DNA of 64,000 nucleotides from Ixodes scapularis (taxonomy: Eukaryota; Arthropoda; Arachnida; Ixodida; Ixodidae), in contig NW_024609884.1 of assembly GCF_016920785.2 (NCBI RefSeq), positions 83,574,722 to 83,638,721 on the forward strand, given 5' to 3'. A program made the translations under genes and the position numbers. Below, one piece after another: positions 11,301 through 23,300 of this stretch (position 1 is its first letter; every line of letters starts with the position of its first letter). Under the pieces are notes generated by a model, which was given only the letters and a program-made list of their open reading frames with translations, ran no database searches and was not told where the DNA came from.

Positions 11301-14300
11301 TCGGGAAAATTGACCAAAAGTCTGGCAAGCACATCTGTCGCGAACCTTCTGAGGTTCAAATTGGGAGATTGTGTAACTTCTTATCCTCAGGGTAGTTGAG
11401 GTTCCTGAAATGTGTGTAGATATTGATGTTGATTGTGCTTGTTGCCTGAGGTGGCTAACAGGGTGACGGCTTACTGATGGCGTCATGTGGGTCTGCAGCT
11501 ACGCATACTCGGCATGAACATGAAAATATAAAGTAGGAATAACACCGTCACAAAGATTCCGGAGCTTGTCAAGATTTGAATTCATGAAGTTCACAGCTTT
11601 CAAGAGCTTTGAGGATTCGAGTTTGACTGCTTCGAACTACTTCCACTCTTAATTCTCAGAATTTACTTCATGTCCAAGTTTACAAAGTTTGATATTTTCT
11701 AACCTAATGGACGTTTTAGTTAAGTAGCTTCAAATGTTCTTGGCCCACCCTGAACTCAAGAATCAAATTTCAAATCTTGAAAAGGGCCTACGCGATTCAG
11801 CAATTTTACTGGAAGCGTTTCTTATAAAATGATTTCTGAAAAAGAGTGCCAAATTTATCAGTGGGGAAATGAGGGTACAGCGAGTATAACAGCTATCCGT
11901 TTGCTTCCATTTCACTGATGTTTTTCTTGTTTGAAAATGCAGGATCTTGGGCAATAATAGCAATCCATGTTTTTGAGGCTGCAAAAATGTACTACTTATT
12001 GCTGAATGCTTAGACGTTGCCAAAACTTAAAAGGGAGCTCCGCCGATTTTGTTATAGTCTTCGATTTGACTGAAAATTTGCAGACCGCATCACCAACCCT
12101 TTCTCAACTAATAGCCAAAATATGTGATAAAAATAAAACTTTCCCCCAAAGGTATTGAATATTTAAGTTACGCCCCGTAAGCTTTCCAGGAGGCGACTCT
12201 CTACTGGCAACAATGAAAAGTTCCTACTTTTCCCTATCTGTGTACGTCACCAGCGGGCCAGCGGACGAGCGACCCAGGCAGCCACAAAGCGGCTTTCTGG
12301 GTGCCAGCGATCGACATTATTTTTTCACAGTTTCAAGGTTAAAAGTTCTTTGCAGTGGGTAGCAATCTTTGCAGTGGGTAGCAAAACGCTCCCGGGCAGG
12401 AATGGGGGCCAGCCACTTCAGAGTGTTTTTGCACGAACTGTGTGCAGAGAGAACTATTGTGTCGCATGGAACATTCTCGCTTATGCTCGTAATAGATTAA
12501 AGATTTACGGGCTTGAACACGTGGCTACATACTTTATAGCCGCGTGCTGCGAGTTCAGTATGCTTCTGCGGCTGGAGAACAGCTTCAAGAGCAGCGAGCA
12601 CTGACTCAAGCCGGCTGTAACCACTACAACATCTGCCCAAAGAGGAACACTTATTATATCGAGAAAAATAGCACACCTTCTAGCACTGTAGTCGACGTTT
12701 GGCACAGTCACATCTGTTGTTCACAATTGCTTCTGTGTTTCTTTTTTCTTTTCTTTTTTTTTTTCATATACACTATATTTGTTTTAGACATTGAATGTAG
12801 CTCGGGCCATTCTCAGAGTTCCACTTACACAGCCGATCTGTTGAAGAAGTGAAATGTCTAAACAAACAAAGTTCAGATCTGAGTTTAGACATGACTTTCG
12901 ACGCAGTACTGTTCGTGTCTGGTATTACAGAGGTTTAGGGAGCAGGCGTTGTGCTCCATGAATATACGATAGACCCATCGCCTAGTTTGTCAAATGGTTG
13001 GCATGCAGTTTTCTCTCACAGAAGAGCTGGTTAATGCGTCTTTATTTTATTCTATTGCGGAGGAATATGATATAGGGCTGAAAAGATTTTAAAAGTATGA
13101 AAATATTTATGTCGTTCAGGAGAGGCACTCAAATATACAACTGTTGGAGGCTGCGCAAAATCAAAACTTAATTTTAAAAAATCTTATATAGAATTACACT
13201 GTTCCTTATGTGCGCTCGTGGATGAGTGTTTGATGAGCGTCTTGCATTCTACTCCAACAGTAAAAAAAAGAAATGTACAAGTGTTTTTTTTTTGGGGGGG
13301 GGGAGGGAGGGAGGGGGAGGGGGGGGTGGTAACTTTTTCTAACTTAATTCGAATTAAAAATTTTATGATGCATTCTTGTACTTTACGCAATATTTCAAGC
13401 AAATTTTATTTATTTGAAGATTGATTAGTGTATTTCTGTATTGTATATGCCTTTGCACTTTGATGTATGGTTTGATGGTTGGAGAGTTCTTTTAATTTTC
13501 ATCTTAGTGCAATCTCCATGAACAGAAACCTTTCATCTGGCATTCACGAATGTTGTTCATTCCATACATATCAATGTTTACAAGAATCACAGCCTACACG
13601 TGTTAGGTCACAGCCCAGCACGCGCATGTTCATCGCTTTGGAAGGTGAGCAAAGTACGTACCACACACATGAATACTGAAAATGGCACCAACCAGAAGCG
13701 CTTTTCTGGAATGGTCTATAGATATTTTGCTAAATTACATAAGCACAAAGGAGCATATGCATGCTACAAGGGTAGTTACACGTGCTGGCGTCTGCAGCAG
13801 TAACGTTTCTAAAGAAATTCCGAAACAAATGGCACGTTCCTTCAGGTATAAGACGAGCGTGCGGGGCACCTGTATCCCCATTTCGAGCATTATCCGTGGT
13901 GCTTGGGTAATTTGTCCAGAAATAAATGTATTGCTTTGCTCGTCGACCTTTTTTCGTCAGCGTAACTGCCAACTTTTGATAGAAGGAGAACGGATTTGCT
14001 AGCGATTCCACGAAACTAGCGAGCCGCGGCTTGAGCGTACCGATTTGCAAATACGATTTTCTCTAAAATCCAAATTACTTCCGTTTTTTTTTACTTTCTC
14101 ATAGTTCAGCACGTAGGCCAAGGTCATACTTTGTGAAAATAGAGATTGTTATCAACTTCGGATAGCACGAACGCCCAGGTTTTCTCGCTGTTTGACGCGA
14201 GATAGGCGGGCGCGAGCGTACCTGACTGCCGGCCGCGCGCCTTACTGCCCGCTGGTGACGTCACGTTTGGGTGGCGAGGAAAACTGGAGAAAAAGTAGGG

Positions 14301-17300
14301 AGAACGATGTTTCGGTTTCAACAGCGAACAAAATATCACTTTTTTTAATTAACTAGAGTGAATCTGGGGCAACGAGATAGCATTTCAGAATCAGGAAGGC
14401 ATCCACATTCAGATGATGCCTTTGGATTAGGTAGCTCGAAAAATCAGCGGAGTTCCCCTGTAAGGTTAGCAGTTGGGATTATAGAGGACAAGAGTGGAAA
14501 ATACACGGACAAGTAGAAGAACAGAACGCTACTATTAACTGGTGTTTTTAATCTGAAGGAGGAGAACGAACCTGGAGATTTTTTCCTGTTCTGTTCTCCT
14601 ACTTGTCCGTGTCTTTTCCGCTCTTGTCCTCTATAATGCATTGCCAACTAGCCCAGCAGTTAATTCTGATATAGCGGTTAGGACTAGGTTCCATAGTTTC
14701 AAAACTTACAGTTAGAGGAGTAAAAGCTATTTGTGAAACATTTTGCGTTGTATCCATCAATCACCGTCATATGCAAAATTGTGTTTTATGAGGAATGCAG
14801 CGGACGCTAACTCCAGTGTCACCCTTTTAGGCATGGGAAACCGTAGAGCCACTACACCCTCTGTACCATTCCTTTTTTTTGGCCAACTCTTTTTCGTCGT
14901 GACATGAGACAATTCATCATGGTGACTGGTGAAATCAGAGTTAGCTTCAGTAAGAATGCAATTCTGCATTAGAAGTGATTTCCCTAGCAAAAGGATGCTA
15001 TCAGCCAGCAGAAGCAGACAGAGTGTTTGTGCTTGTCACTGCATTTATTAGACAGCCACTGTCAATAATGAGCCAACGTGAATACAAGCAGACTACACCT
15101 GCTTATGTGTTCACGTCTGCTTGTTACTGCTTCTCGTCAATTGTGGTGCCATCTAAGAGATGCTCTGGAAAACAAACAGTATCCACGCACATGCAGGTGC
15201 CTTTACATTTGTATTGAATTTTGTGTGTTTTTGCTTAACGTAGTAAAGCCTTTCAATATTCTTGAATTATTATACTGGATTGGATTCAATTATTGGATTA
15301 TTGGATTGGATTCTGTGTATTTTTGCTTAAGGGGAAACACCACCTTAAAATTTGCTATTTTTTAGAAAAAAATTACTGTTCTTATTTTTATTTATTGTGG
15401 TCCAAAAACTAATAGTACACACTTCTGCAAATTTTTCTTGCAATATTTGAAATATTTAGGAAAAATAAAACATTTTCGGTAAGCAGACAATGTAAAATCC
15501 TTAGTTTTGAAAATGTTAAATTTCTATGTTTTCTATTTTCTAACAGCTGTAGCTCTGCACCGAAACGCCCTAGAATGAGGATCATACTCTCGTTGGAAAG
15601 AGCATTTTTTCACAGTTTCAATACATTAAACATATTTGTTTGAGAGTAACCACTATACGGGCAAGAACACCATAGAAGTCCAGCTTTCCCGTGGAACAGG
15701 CTATGCACACGGCAGAGAATCGAAAAGCCCACCCTGGATTGAACAGAAAACTAACTAAAACCAACATTCGTTTATAGAAAGTCGCTTGGGTTTGTCTGCT
15801 TTGTATTTCAACGATGCTTGCCCTGCCCCTAATTGCTGATGCTGGTTCATGTGTTGCAAGCATATCCAATTAATCACTCGTTTCATAATCAGTGTCCACG
15901 TGTCGACAACAAAATGACACTCGAAGAAAGCGTTCTAAGCTCGGACTCACTCGACAAGGCCACGCAGGAGATGAGTGTAAGCAGAAGGCACCACCTGTGC
16001 TCTTGGTGCCGTGCCCTCACCACCAGTAAAATCAAATGTAGTGGTGTGGAAACTTCAAATAGGGTGATTTCAGATAAGATCGACCAAAGGGTGGCTGGTC
16101 GACATTTTTAAATCAACTGATGTTTTTATGTGACATTGTCTAGTGTCTGGTATAAACGAATCCACACTTAGTTTTGACCAGAAAAAAAATTTGGAGACAA
16201 GAAAAATCGTAAGGCAGGGAGAGGTGGACAGTTGCAATAACGCGCACTGATGGAGGGGGCAAGTTTGAAAGTGAATAATTAAAACAATAAAATTAGGAGA
16301 ATTTTAAAACTTTTTACAAACAAACTATGGGTACAACTTGCTTGTAATATAAAGTAATAATATTTATTAAACATTTATTTAGTTTTCTAAAAATTGCCAA
16401 ACATGCCTGCTCGAACGACAAATGGCAAACTTTGGAGGTCTGTATCTCATGAAATAATTTAATCATTATGATATAATTTGCAGATATTATTCTACTAATA
16501 TATAGCTAATATTTAAAAAATAACTAAGGTATCTGTGTGATACAATAGTTAGGATATATTTAGTCAAACATGGAAAAAAAATCAAACAAAGAAAAATTCC
16601 GATGCAAATAAAAAAAAAACCACCCTCGATTTTTTTTAAATTTAGGTAACCTGTTATACTCTATTTCGGCATTCATTTCCATTAAAAACATGTTGCATCA
16701 TTTTATTGAGAAAGAAGATACAACTCCCCAAAGTAGGGTCCTTTTTCAAAGCCTACACTTAGCAGTGTTTTATACAAGAACTGACTCTGAGTTCCAGTTT
16801 CATGAAACCAACACACATCTTTTATATATTTTTATTCAGATGAGGCCAATGAGAACTAAAGAAATCGTTCACACTCTTAAATTAAGGAGAAACTACTGTG
16901 TACAAAGAGGTATCATATTACGGACTAGTGATCCGAGAAAAGATCATGCAGCCATCGGCCACTAGGAACTTTGTTTACTTTATTCTCCTGCGACACTATA
17001 TGCTATTCCCTCTTCCGCTCTACCTTCATCTCTCTCTCTCTCTCTCTCATATATATCCCTGATATATATCCAGAACAAAAACATGTTCAAGCATTCCCTT
17101 TCTGCGTGGTAGTGTTCTGTGGCTAGCAAAAATCATTTCCTCGCTAAGCTCACGATTATGGCAAAATAGTTGCCGAAACCGCAGACGACACTCGTCGCTA
17201 GTTCTGGCAAAACGGCCGATACAATCTTTTTTTCGCATTTCCCCGCTCGCTGTCAAGGACAAGGGGGTTCGCTTCAACCAGCAAAACATGGCCGCCGACG

Positions 17301-20300
17301 CCTGTTTACTGAGCAGTCATGCCTGTCGCCATCTCACTCGCTGGCGTCGGGGGCGATAATATCAGGCACAAAGGGGCACACCAACCGGCAGCATTATCCC
17401 CAAATACTCGAGCCTCGCGTAAATACATAGAGTGTAAACGCTGTCGCCATGTTATCGTAGTAAGACCGCCCCCCCCCCCCCCCTCCCCCAACGGGGGACT
17501 GCAGTACGCGACGGCGTACTAACACAACGGCGACGATATCGACATCGCGGGCTCCGAATTTTCCCATAGTTCTACTCCACGGGCATTTCTCGAAACGCTT
17601 GATATTGTGTACGCCCGCCTGGAAGGATTTCAGGCGCGTAGTTAAGATAAGGCGGTTCTCCGCGGCAAAAGAAAGCAATTTCACAAAAGCTTAAAAGCGG
17701 CGGCGACGCGTGTGCGGTGAACGCTTGTAGTTTTGGTGTAGACAGGGTGTGTGTGTTCTCGTTGTTGACACCAGCCGGTGATAAGGCACTGCAGGCGGTA
17801 GCTCAGTACAGCAAGGGCTAATCCGAGTGACCATCAACGTAACCCCACCGCCAACCCCTCGCGAACCGGTCGCCGACATGGCTCAGGCCAGGCGCCGCCA
17901 GTCATTTCAAGAATCGCTACCAGCTTCACCAATTTGCAAAGGACGATTGCCCACAAGCCCAGTGGTTATTTTCTGCATCTGGACATGGGAAAAATGCATG
18001 TGACGGAGTTGGCGGACTCGTGAAGCACCAGGCCACGCTGAACAACCTGAGAGAACGTTCAGTAAGCGCAATTCAGACGGCCAGGACAATGGTGAGCGTT
18101 CTATCAAAGAAACTGAAAGGCGTGCATCTTGTATATCTGGACGAAAATGAGGTTGTTCGGTATCGTGAACAAAAAAAAGAAGAGTGGCTGACGGTGCGCC
18201 TTCCCTGGCATTCAGTCTTGGCACGCGTGGCGGCTCAGCAAGTCATCAACAGAAGGGACCTGTGACGTATATGTAGCACTGACAGTCGGATCTGCTTGGA
18301 AGCAACTTTATTAAATGGGTACAGCGAGGAAAACCTTAGCGTAAAGTGCCGAATTTGATTTCCCAAGGACTGCTCATTTTGAATGCAGGGACATCTTATT
18401 TATCACATTTTTCTTCACGGGGTATTTAACCTACTGTTTTTGTTGGTGGTTACTAATAATTTTTATCTGATCACTATAAAAAAAAATCCCAAAATGTTAT
18501 CCTCGAGCAGGATAAAATATATCGGCTTGCCACGATTCATTCATACACCGAGAGCAGTTAGGCACTATGGCATCCGTCACCTGAAATTGTTTGTAATCGT
18601 AAATACACAGCCAACCTAAATATCTTACTATTATATCTTTGTTTTTGTGTGTGGAAGTAAAGTTATTTATTTTACTCTAGATGTAAAATATACCGGAAGG
18701 TACAACTTCACACTGCATCATCTTTTCTCAAATCATTAGTCTCTAATATGATACCACTTTGTACGCTTATGTAAAATGCTGTATATAGTTTCTCCTCCCT
18801 TTTACTGTGTGACCGATCGCTCTTTTTATCAATGACCTCATCTGAATAAATGTATATAAAAGATTTGTGCAAGTTTCATGAAACTGGAACTCAGAGTCAC
18901 TTCTTGTATAGGACACTGCTAAGTGTAGGCTTTGAAAAAGGACCCTACTTTGGGGAGTTGTATCTTCTTTCTCAATAAAATGATGCAACATGTTTTTAAT
19001 GGAAATGAATGCCGAAATAGAGTATAACAGGTTACCTAAATTTAAAAAAAATTGAGGGTGGTGTTTTTTTTTTTATTCGCATCGGAATTTTTCTTTGTTT
19101 GATTTTTTTTCCATGTTTGACTAAATATATCCTAACTATTGTGTCACTCAGATACCTTATTTATTTTTTCAATAATAGCCATATATTAGTAAAATAATGT
19201 CTGCAAGTTATGTAATAATGATTAAATTATTTCTTGAGATACAGATTTCCAAAGTTTGCCATTTGTCGTTCGAGCAGGCATGTTTGGCAATTTTTAGAAA
19301 ACTAAATAAATTTTTAATAAATATTATTACTTTATATTACAAGCAAGTTGTACCCATAGTTTGTTTGTAAAAAGTTTTAAAATTCTCCTAATCTTATTGT
19401 TTTAATTATTCACTTTCAAACTTGCCCCCTCCATCAGTGCGCGTTATTGCAACTGTCCACCTCTCCCTGCCTTACGATTTTTCTTGTCTCCAAATTTTTT
19501 TTCTGGTCAAAACTAAGTGTGGATTCGTTTATACCAGACACTAGACAATGTCATATAAAAACATCAGTTGATTTAAAAATGTCGACCAGCCACCCTTTGG
19601 TCGATCTTATCTGAAATCACCCCATAGGTTTTTCTCAGTTTCACTTTTTTGCAGCAACTTTCGTTTTAGGAAATCTATAATTTCAATTAATTGCGGAATT
19701 TTATCTTCACTGTGGATGTTTCTGAACGTAAATTTAATGAGGAATGTGGCTAGATATTTATTTTTCTATTTAAGTTAAGTTCTTACTGCCAAAAGAAAAG
19801 TCGAAAAAGATGATGAGCAGAAAATGCTCCATTATGTGGAATGCTTTTTAAATTGACATTTTGCATGGAAAAAGCGCAGATTTCAGAGTAAAAAATAGAT
19901 AGCCGCACCCCCCATATGTTCTAGTTACGGCTGAAGCTTAGAAATGTTCATTATTTTGCAGCAATTTTATATGATATGTTTCCTTGCGAAGTGAGGCGAC
20001 TGATATCAATAGCTGTAGCTTTTCGGAAAATTGTCTTACGGAGATGAAACATCATACAGTACATTTTGGCAACGAGATGAATAGACCCTTTAAATTTCAT
20101 CAGTATTGAAACTCTACAGTTGAAGTGGTGTGACCCCTTAACCTAGTAGAGCCTTTCAGTATGCTTGAATATCTATCCGCATCTCAAATTCTACTAAAAC
20201 AAAAACACTACAGCACTGTGGTTGTATCTGGTTACTGATTAGGAGTTTCCAGCTGTTGTGGCACTTAATTGTACCATTCTGTCACCAGTCAAATGTGGAG

Positions 20301-23300
20301 AGGAGCACTAAACTATCAGTAACCAGCTAAACTAACCTGCAATGTCAGGCCACGTGTGTTTGACCATAAGAGTTGCAGGATTCAATATTCACAAAGCCCC
20401 GAAGCTGATAGCATGCCCGCAGGAGGGTCGACTGGCCTCGTGTTTTCTTGGGCTTCGTTGTCTTCTAGCATGCCTTCCTGCACGAGTGATGTTTGTGCAG
20501 AGCGGCAAGTCGACGTACCTCAAGCAAGTGGCTGTACTTCAGACGATGGCCCAGATGGGCTCTTTTGTGCCCGCCAAGTACGCCTCCTTCCGCATGGCAG
20601 ACCAAATCTTTGTGCATGCGGGCCACAAAGAAGACATGGAGACCAACACTTCCACTTTCCTGATGGAGGTATGCACGTTCAGCGTTGGTTAGGAGTCGAT
20701 CCATCGTCCTGGCGGGTGATGTCTCGTCAACAGCGTAATGTTTCATTCGCCATCATGCATGTTTCGGGTGATGTTTCATCAATGGACAACTTGCAACGTG
20801 TAGTGAGCATTATTAATGCCAAGGCCTCACGACTCGTCTGAGAAAATGTTGCTTTATGAACCTGTGGTTTGGGTAATTATAATAATTGTTAGAATAGAAA
20901 AGTATAGTCAATATAAAGGCATTGCTATATAAGATGGAGGGAAAGTAATTTATTAAGTTTGCTCGTTGGTATTTTGTAGTTATTAATTATGTCTGTACGG
21001 TCTCAGTTTTTAATAGTGTCATATGTTAGGTTATTTTTAAAATAAAGGAAACAGCAAAAACAGTTTTTTTTTTACACATTCAAGATATAGTCAGTGGCCA
21101 TTTTGTAGTAAAAGCACAGTGGAGTTACTGGCAAATAAAATTAAAATGAACTTTTATAAGGCACAGATGAGCACAATCTACTTCGTGATACCATGGCCTT
21201 TTTTTTCTAATTTTGGAATTTAATGTGTGTTTTAAAAAGACCTCAATCTGGAAGCCCCGAAAACATTTATTTCCAAAACCAAAATGACGTTAACACCTTT
21301 TAGAATCATTATTACATTGCATGCATTTTGTATGTCCCAACATAAATGTATTTAAAAAAATCTGTGAGGCATTACTGATAAGGTTAGCAAAAATGGAAGT
21401 AACCTATGTAAAAATACCGAGCATGCGTCCATATCACTGTAAGTGCCCACATCTTGCTTTTGAAGCATTTTAAATATAAGCCAAGGGCATGTAGAGTGTC
21501 CACCTCGGCAAACTTCCGAGCCCTCCGAGCTAACCGAGATTTCTTTTTGTCAGCGGCTTCTGAAGCAAAGCTTTACGTGTGTGTTCCGGCGTAAAGCAGT
21601 GAAGCTTTATGCATGCGCTGTGGTGAAGCGTGATGTGAGGGTGCCTTTGTTTGACGGGAGAGCACTGGCATGCTTGACGCTAACAGCGCATTTGCTTTAA
21701 TGAAAATTTCATGTTCCTCCAGACCCTTACACTGCTCCTATACAGTTCCGTGAAACCTACCTGTGCCAATTCTGTTTTTACGCTCCCAGACATAGCAAGT
21801 GCCCATCCCCCATTTTTTTCGCAATTATCTGCCGAGCGAACGCTTGCTCGATGTTCCACGCTACTTGACATTTCGACCAAGTTCCTCGGTGAGTGCTGTG
21901 GAGCTTGACATTCCGAGAACATTTGTTGACTGTGGCACCCATATGGTTCTTGGTGCCTGCAGATGCGCTCTGCCAGCTACATCCTCCAGAATTTCACGGA
22001 CAGCTCCCTGGTGGTCATCGACGAGCTCGGCAGGGGTGAGTGGAGGCAGCCGGATGCCTTTCACTAACCCAGGTGTGCTCAGGCTTTTCGATCTTGAGGA
22101 GCCCTTACCTGCCTCGAATGGCAGCCCAAGAACCCATCGTGTTCTTGGTGTTGGTGCAATAAAGCAGTGCAGGAGAGTATTCGCGACTCCAACTAACTAT
22201 AGGTGGCGCCACTCATTTTCCAAGATGGCGGGTTTAGTGAGGGTTGGAGATAGATTATTTCTGGTAATACGAGGAAGCTATTGTGTTATGAGCGCAGGTC
22301 ACCTCTTTACCCTGAAAACAACAATGGTGTTTAGCATAATATTTGCGCAAGGATGCGCGTTTTAATTCTGGAGCGAAACCGAAACTAACCCCTATTTTTA
22401 ATTGATTTTTCTCGACAGATGTCTTAGTTTCGTATTCTCTCATAACTCAAGATGTATCTCACGTCGTAACTATTTAGTTAAAGGGATTGTTCGCGGAAAC
22501 ATTATTTTTTGACATACATGTTCGATCCAGGCTGGTATTTGTAGTTGTAGTCGTTGAAAAAATCGGTGCTGGCATTTGTGTGTCCTCGCTGCCTTTTCTC
22601 GCTCAGATAATTGTCATGGGAAATAATGAACTACGGGAATTTTAATTGGCTTTTGGGTATTTAGATGATTAATTGGTTTAACATTATTCCCAGCACAAGA
22701 ATAAGAGAATAATTCCAATTTTTACAATATGTCCACAAAACATATAAATTAATAAACGCTGTTCTCACTGGAACAACCCAAAGACGGAATCCAAGTCAGG
22801 CAGCTGAAGTGTCTGTGTGTGTTTTATAGCAACGCGTGATGCATATTACATCCAGTGTTTGACTGTTTGTCTACCTTGATAATGATGTCAGAGTTTTTCA
22901 TATGATAAAAATAAAATAAAATTATACCTTTCTGGGAAGACTATTATGGCTAAATGGCGTATTTTCGAGACCTTGGCGTTAATTGGGGGCATACATTGCT
23001 GCGATTTGAACTAATAATAATAATAATTAAAAGTACAATTTTTTAATACATAATTTTTTAAGCTTTAATATAATTTGTTGCTGATGATATAATTTCAAAC
23101 TCGCGAACAATTAGGACAATCGAAAGTGTTCTAATTATCACTGGTGCCAATTGCAGCATTTTTAATTTCCAAGTAATAAAATAAAAATACTCTAAAATCA
23201 ATAAAAACATTCTAGCTAATGTGAGAAATCCATGTAAAATTGCATTAATTGTGGGTAAAGTATATTTAAATATCAAAGTCGCGACTTTTGACAATCGGCA

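Larger units (their letters stand above)
15331..20137. mobile_element. 4.8-kb TTAA-flanked composite element with long inner inverted repeats
   Basis: The ends GGGGAAACACCACC and (reverse complement) GGGGTCACACCACT are flanked by TTAA at 15327-15330 and 20138-20141. Inside are 0.9-kb inverted arms (16062-16951 and 18713-19622) around 1.76 kb of unique DNA with a transposon protein relic. An unoccupied paralogous site lies just upstream at 15222-15267. The piggyBac assignment rests on TTAA and terminus style only. Confidence 0.75.
10978..20500 (+). other. MSH4 intron, 9523 nt, interrupting Walker A
   Basis: Bounded by gtacgt and gtgcag. It contains two TTAA elements (12031-14459 and 15331-20137), a hairpin repeat (14466-14654) and a poly-G/GGGA tract (13294-13326). 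I see nothing recognisable in 10978-12026. Confidence 0.85.

Noticed and set aside
16690..18991. Two similar short frames (MLHHFIEKEDTTPQ...) in opposite orientation, taken at first as a duplicated gene
   Set aside because: They are simply the two arms of the inverted repeat; arm DNA outside the frames is equally conserved.
22478..22500. Another TTAA element starting AGGGATTGTTCGCGG
   Set aside because: No inverse end with TTAA was found downstream within the window; kept only as a possible solo end.
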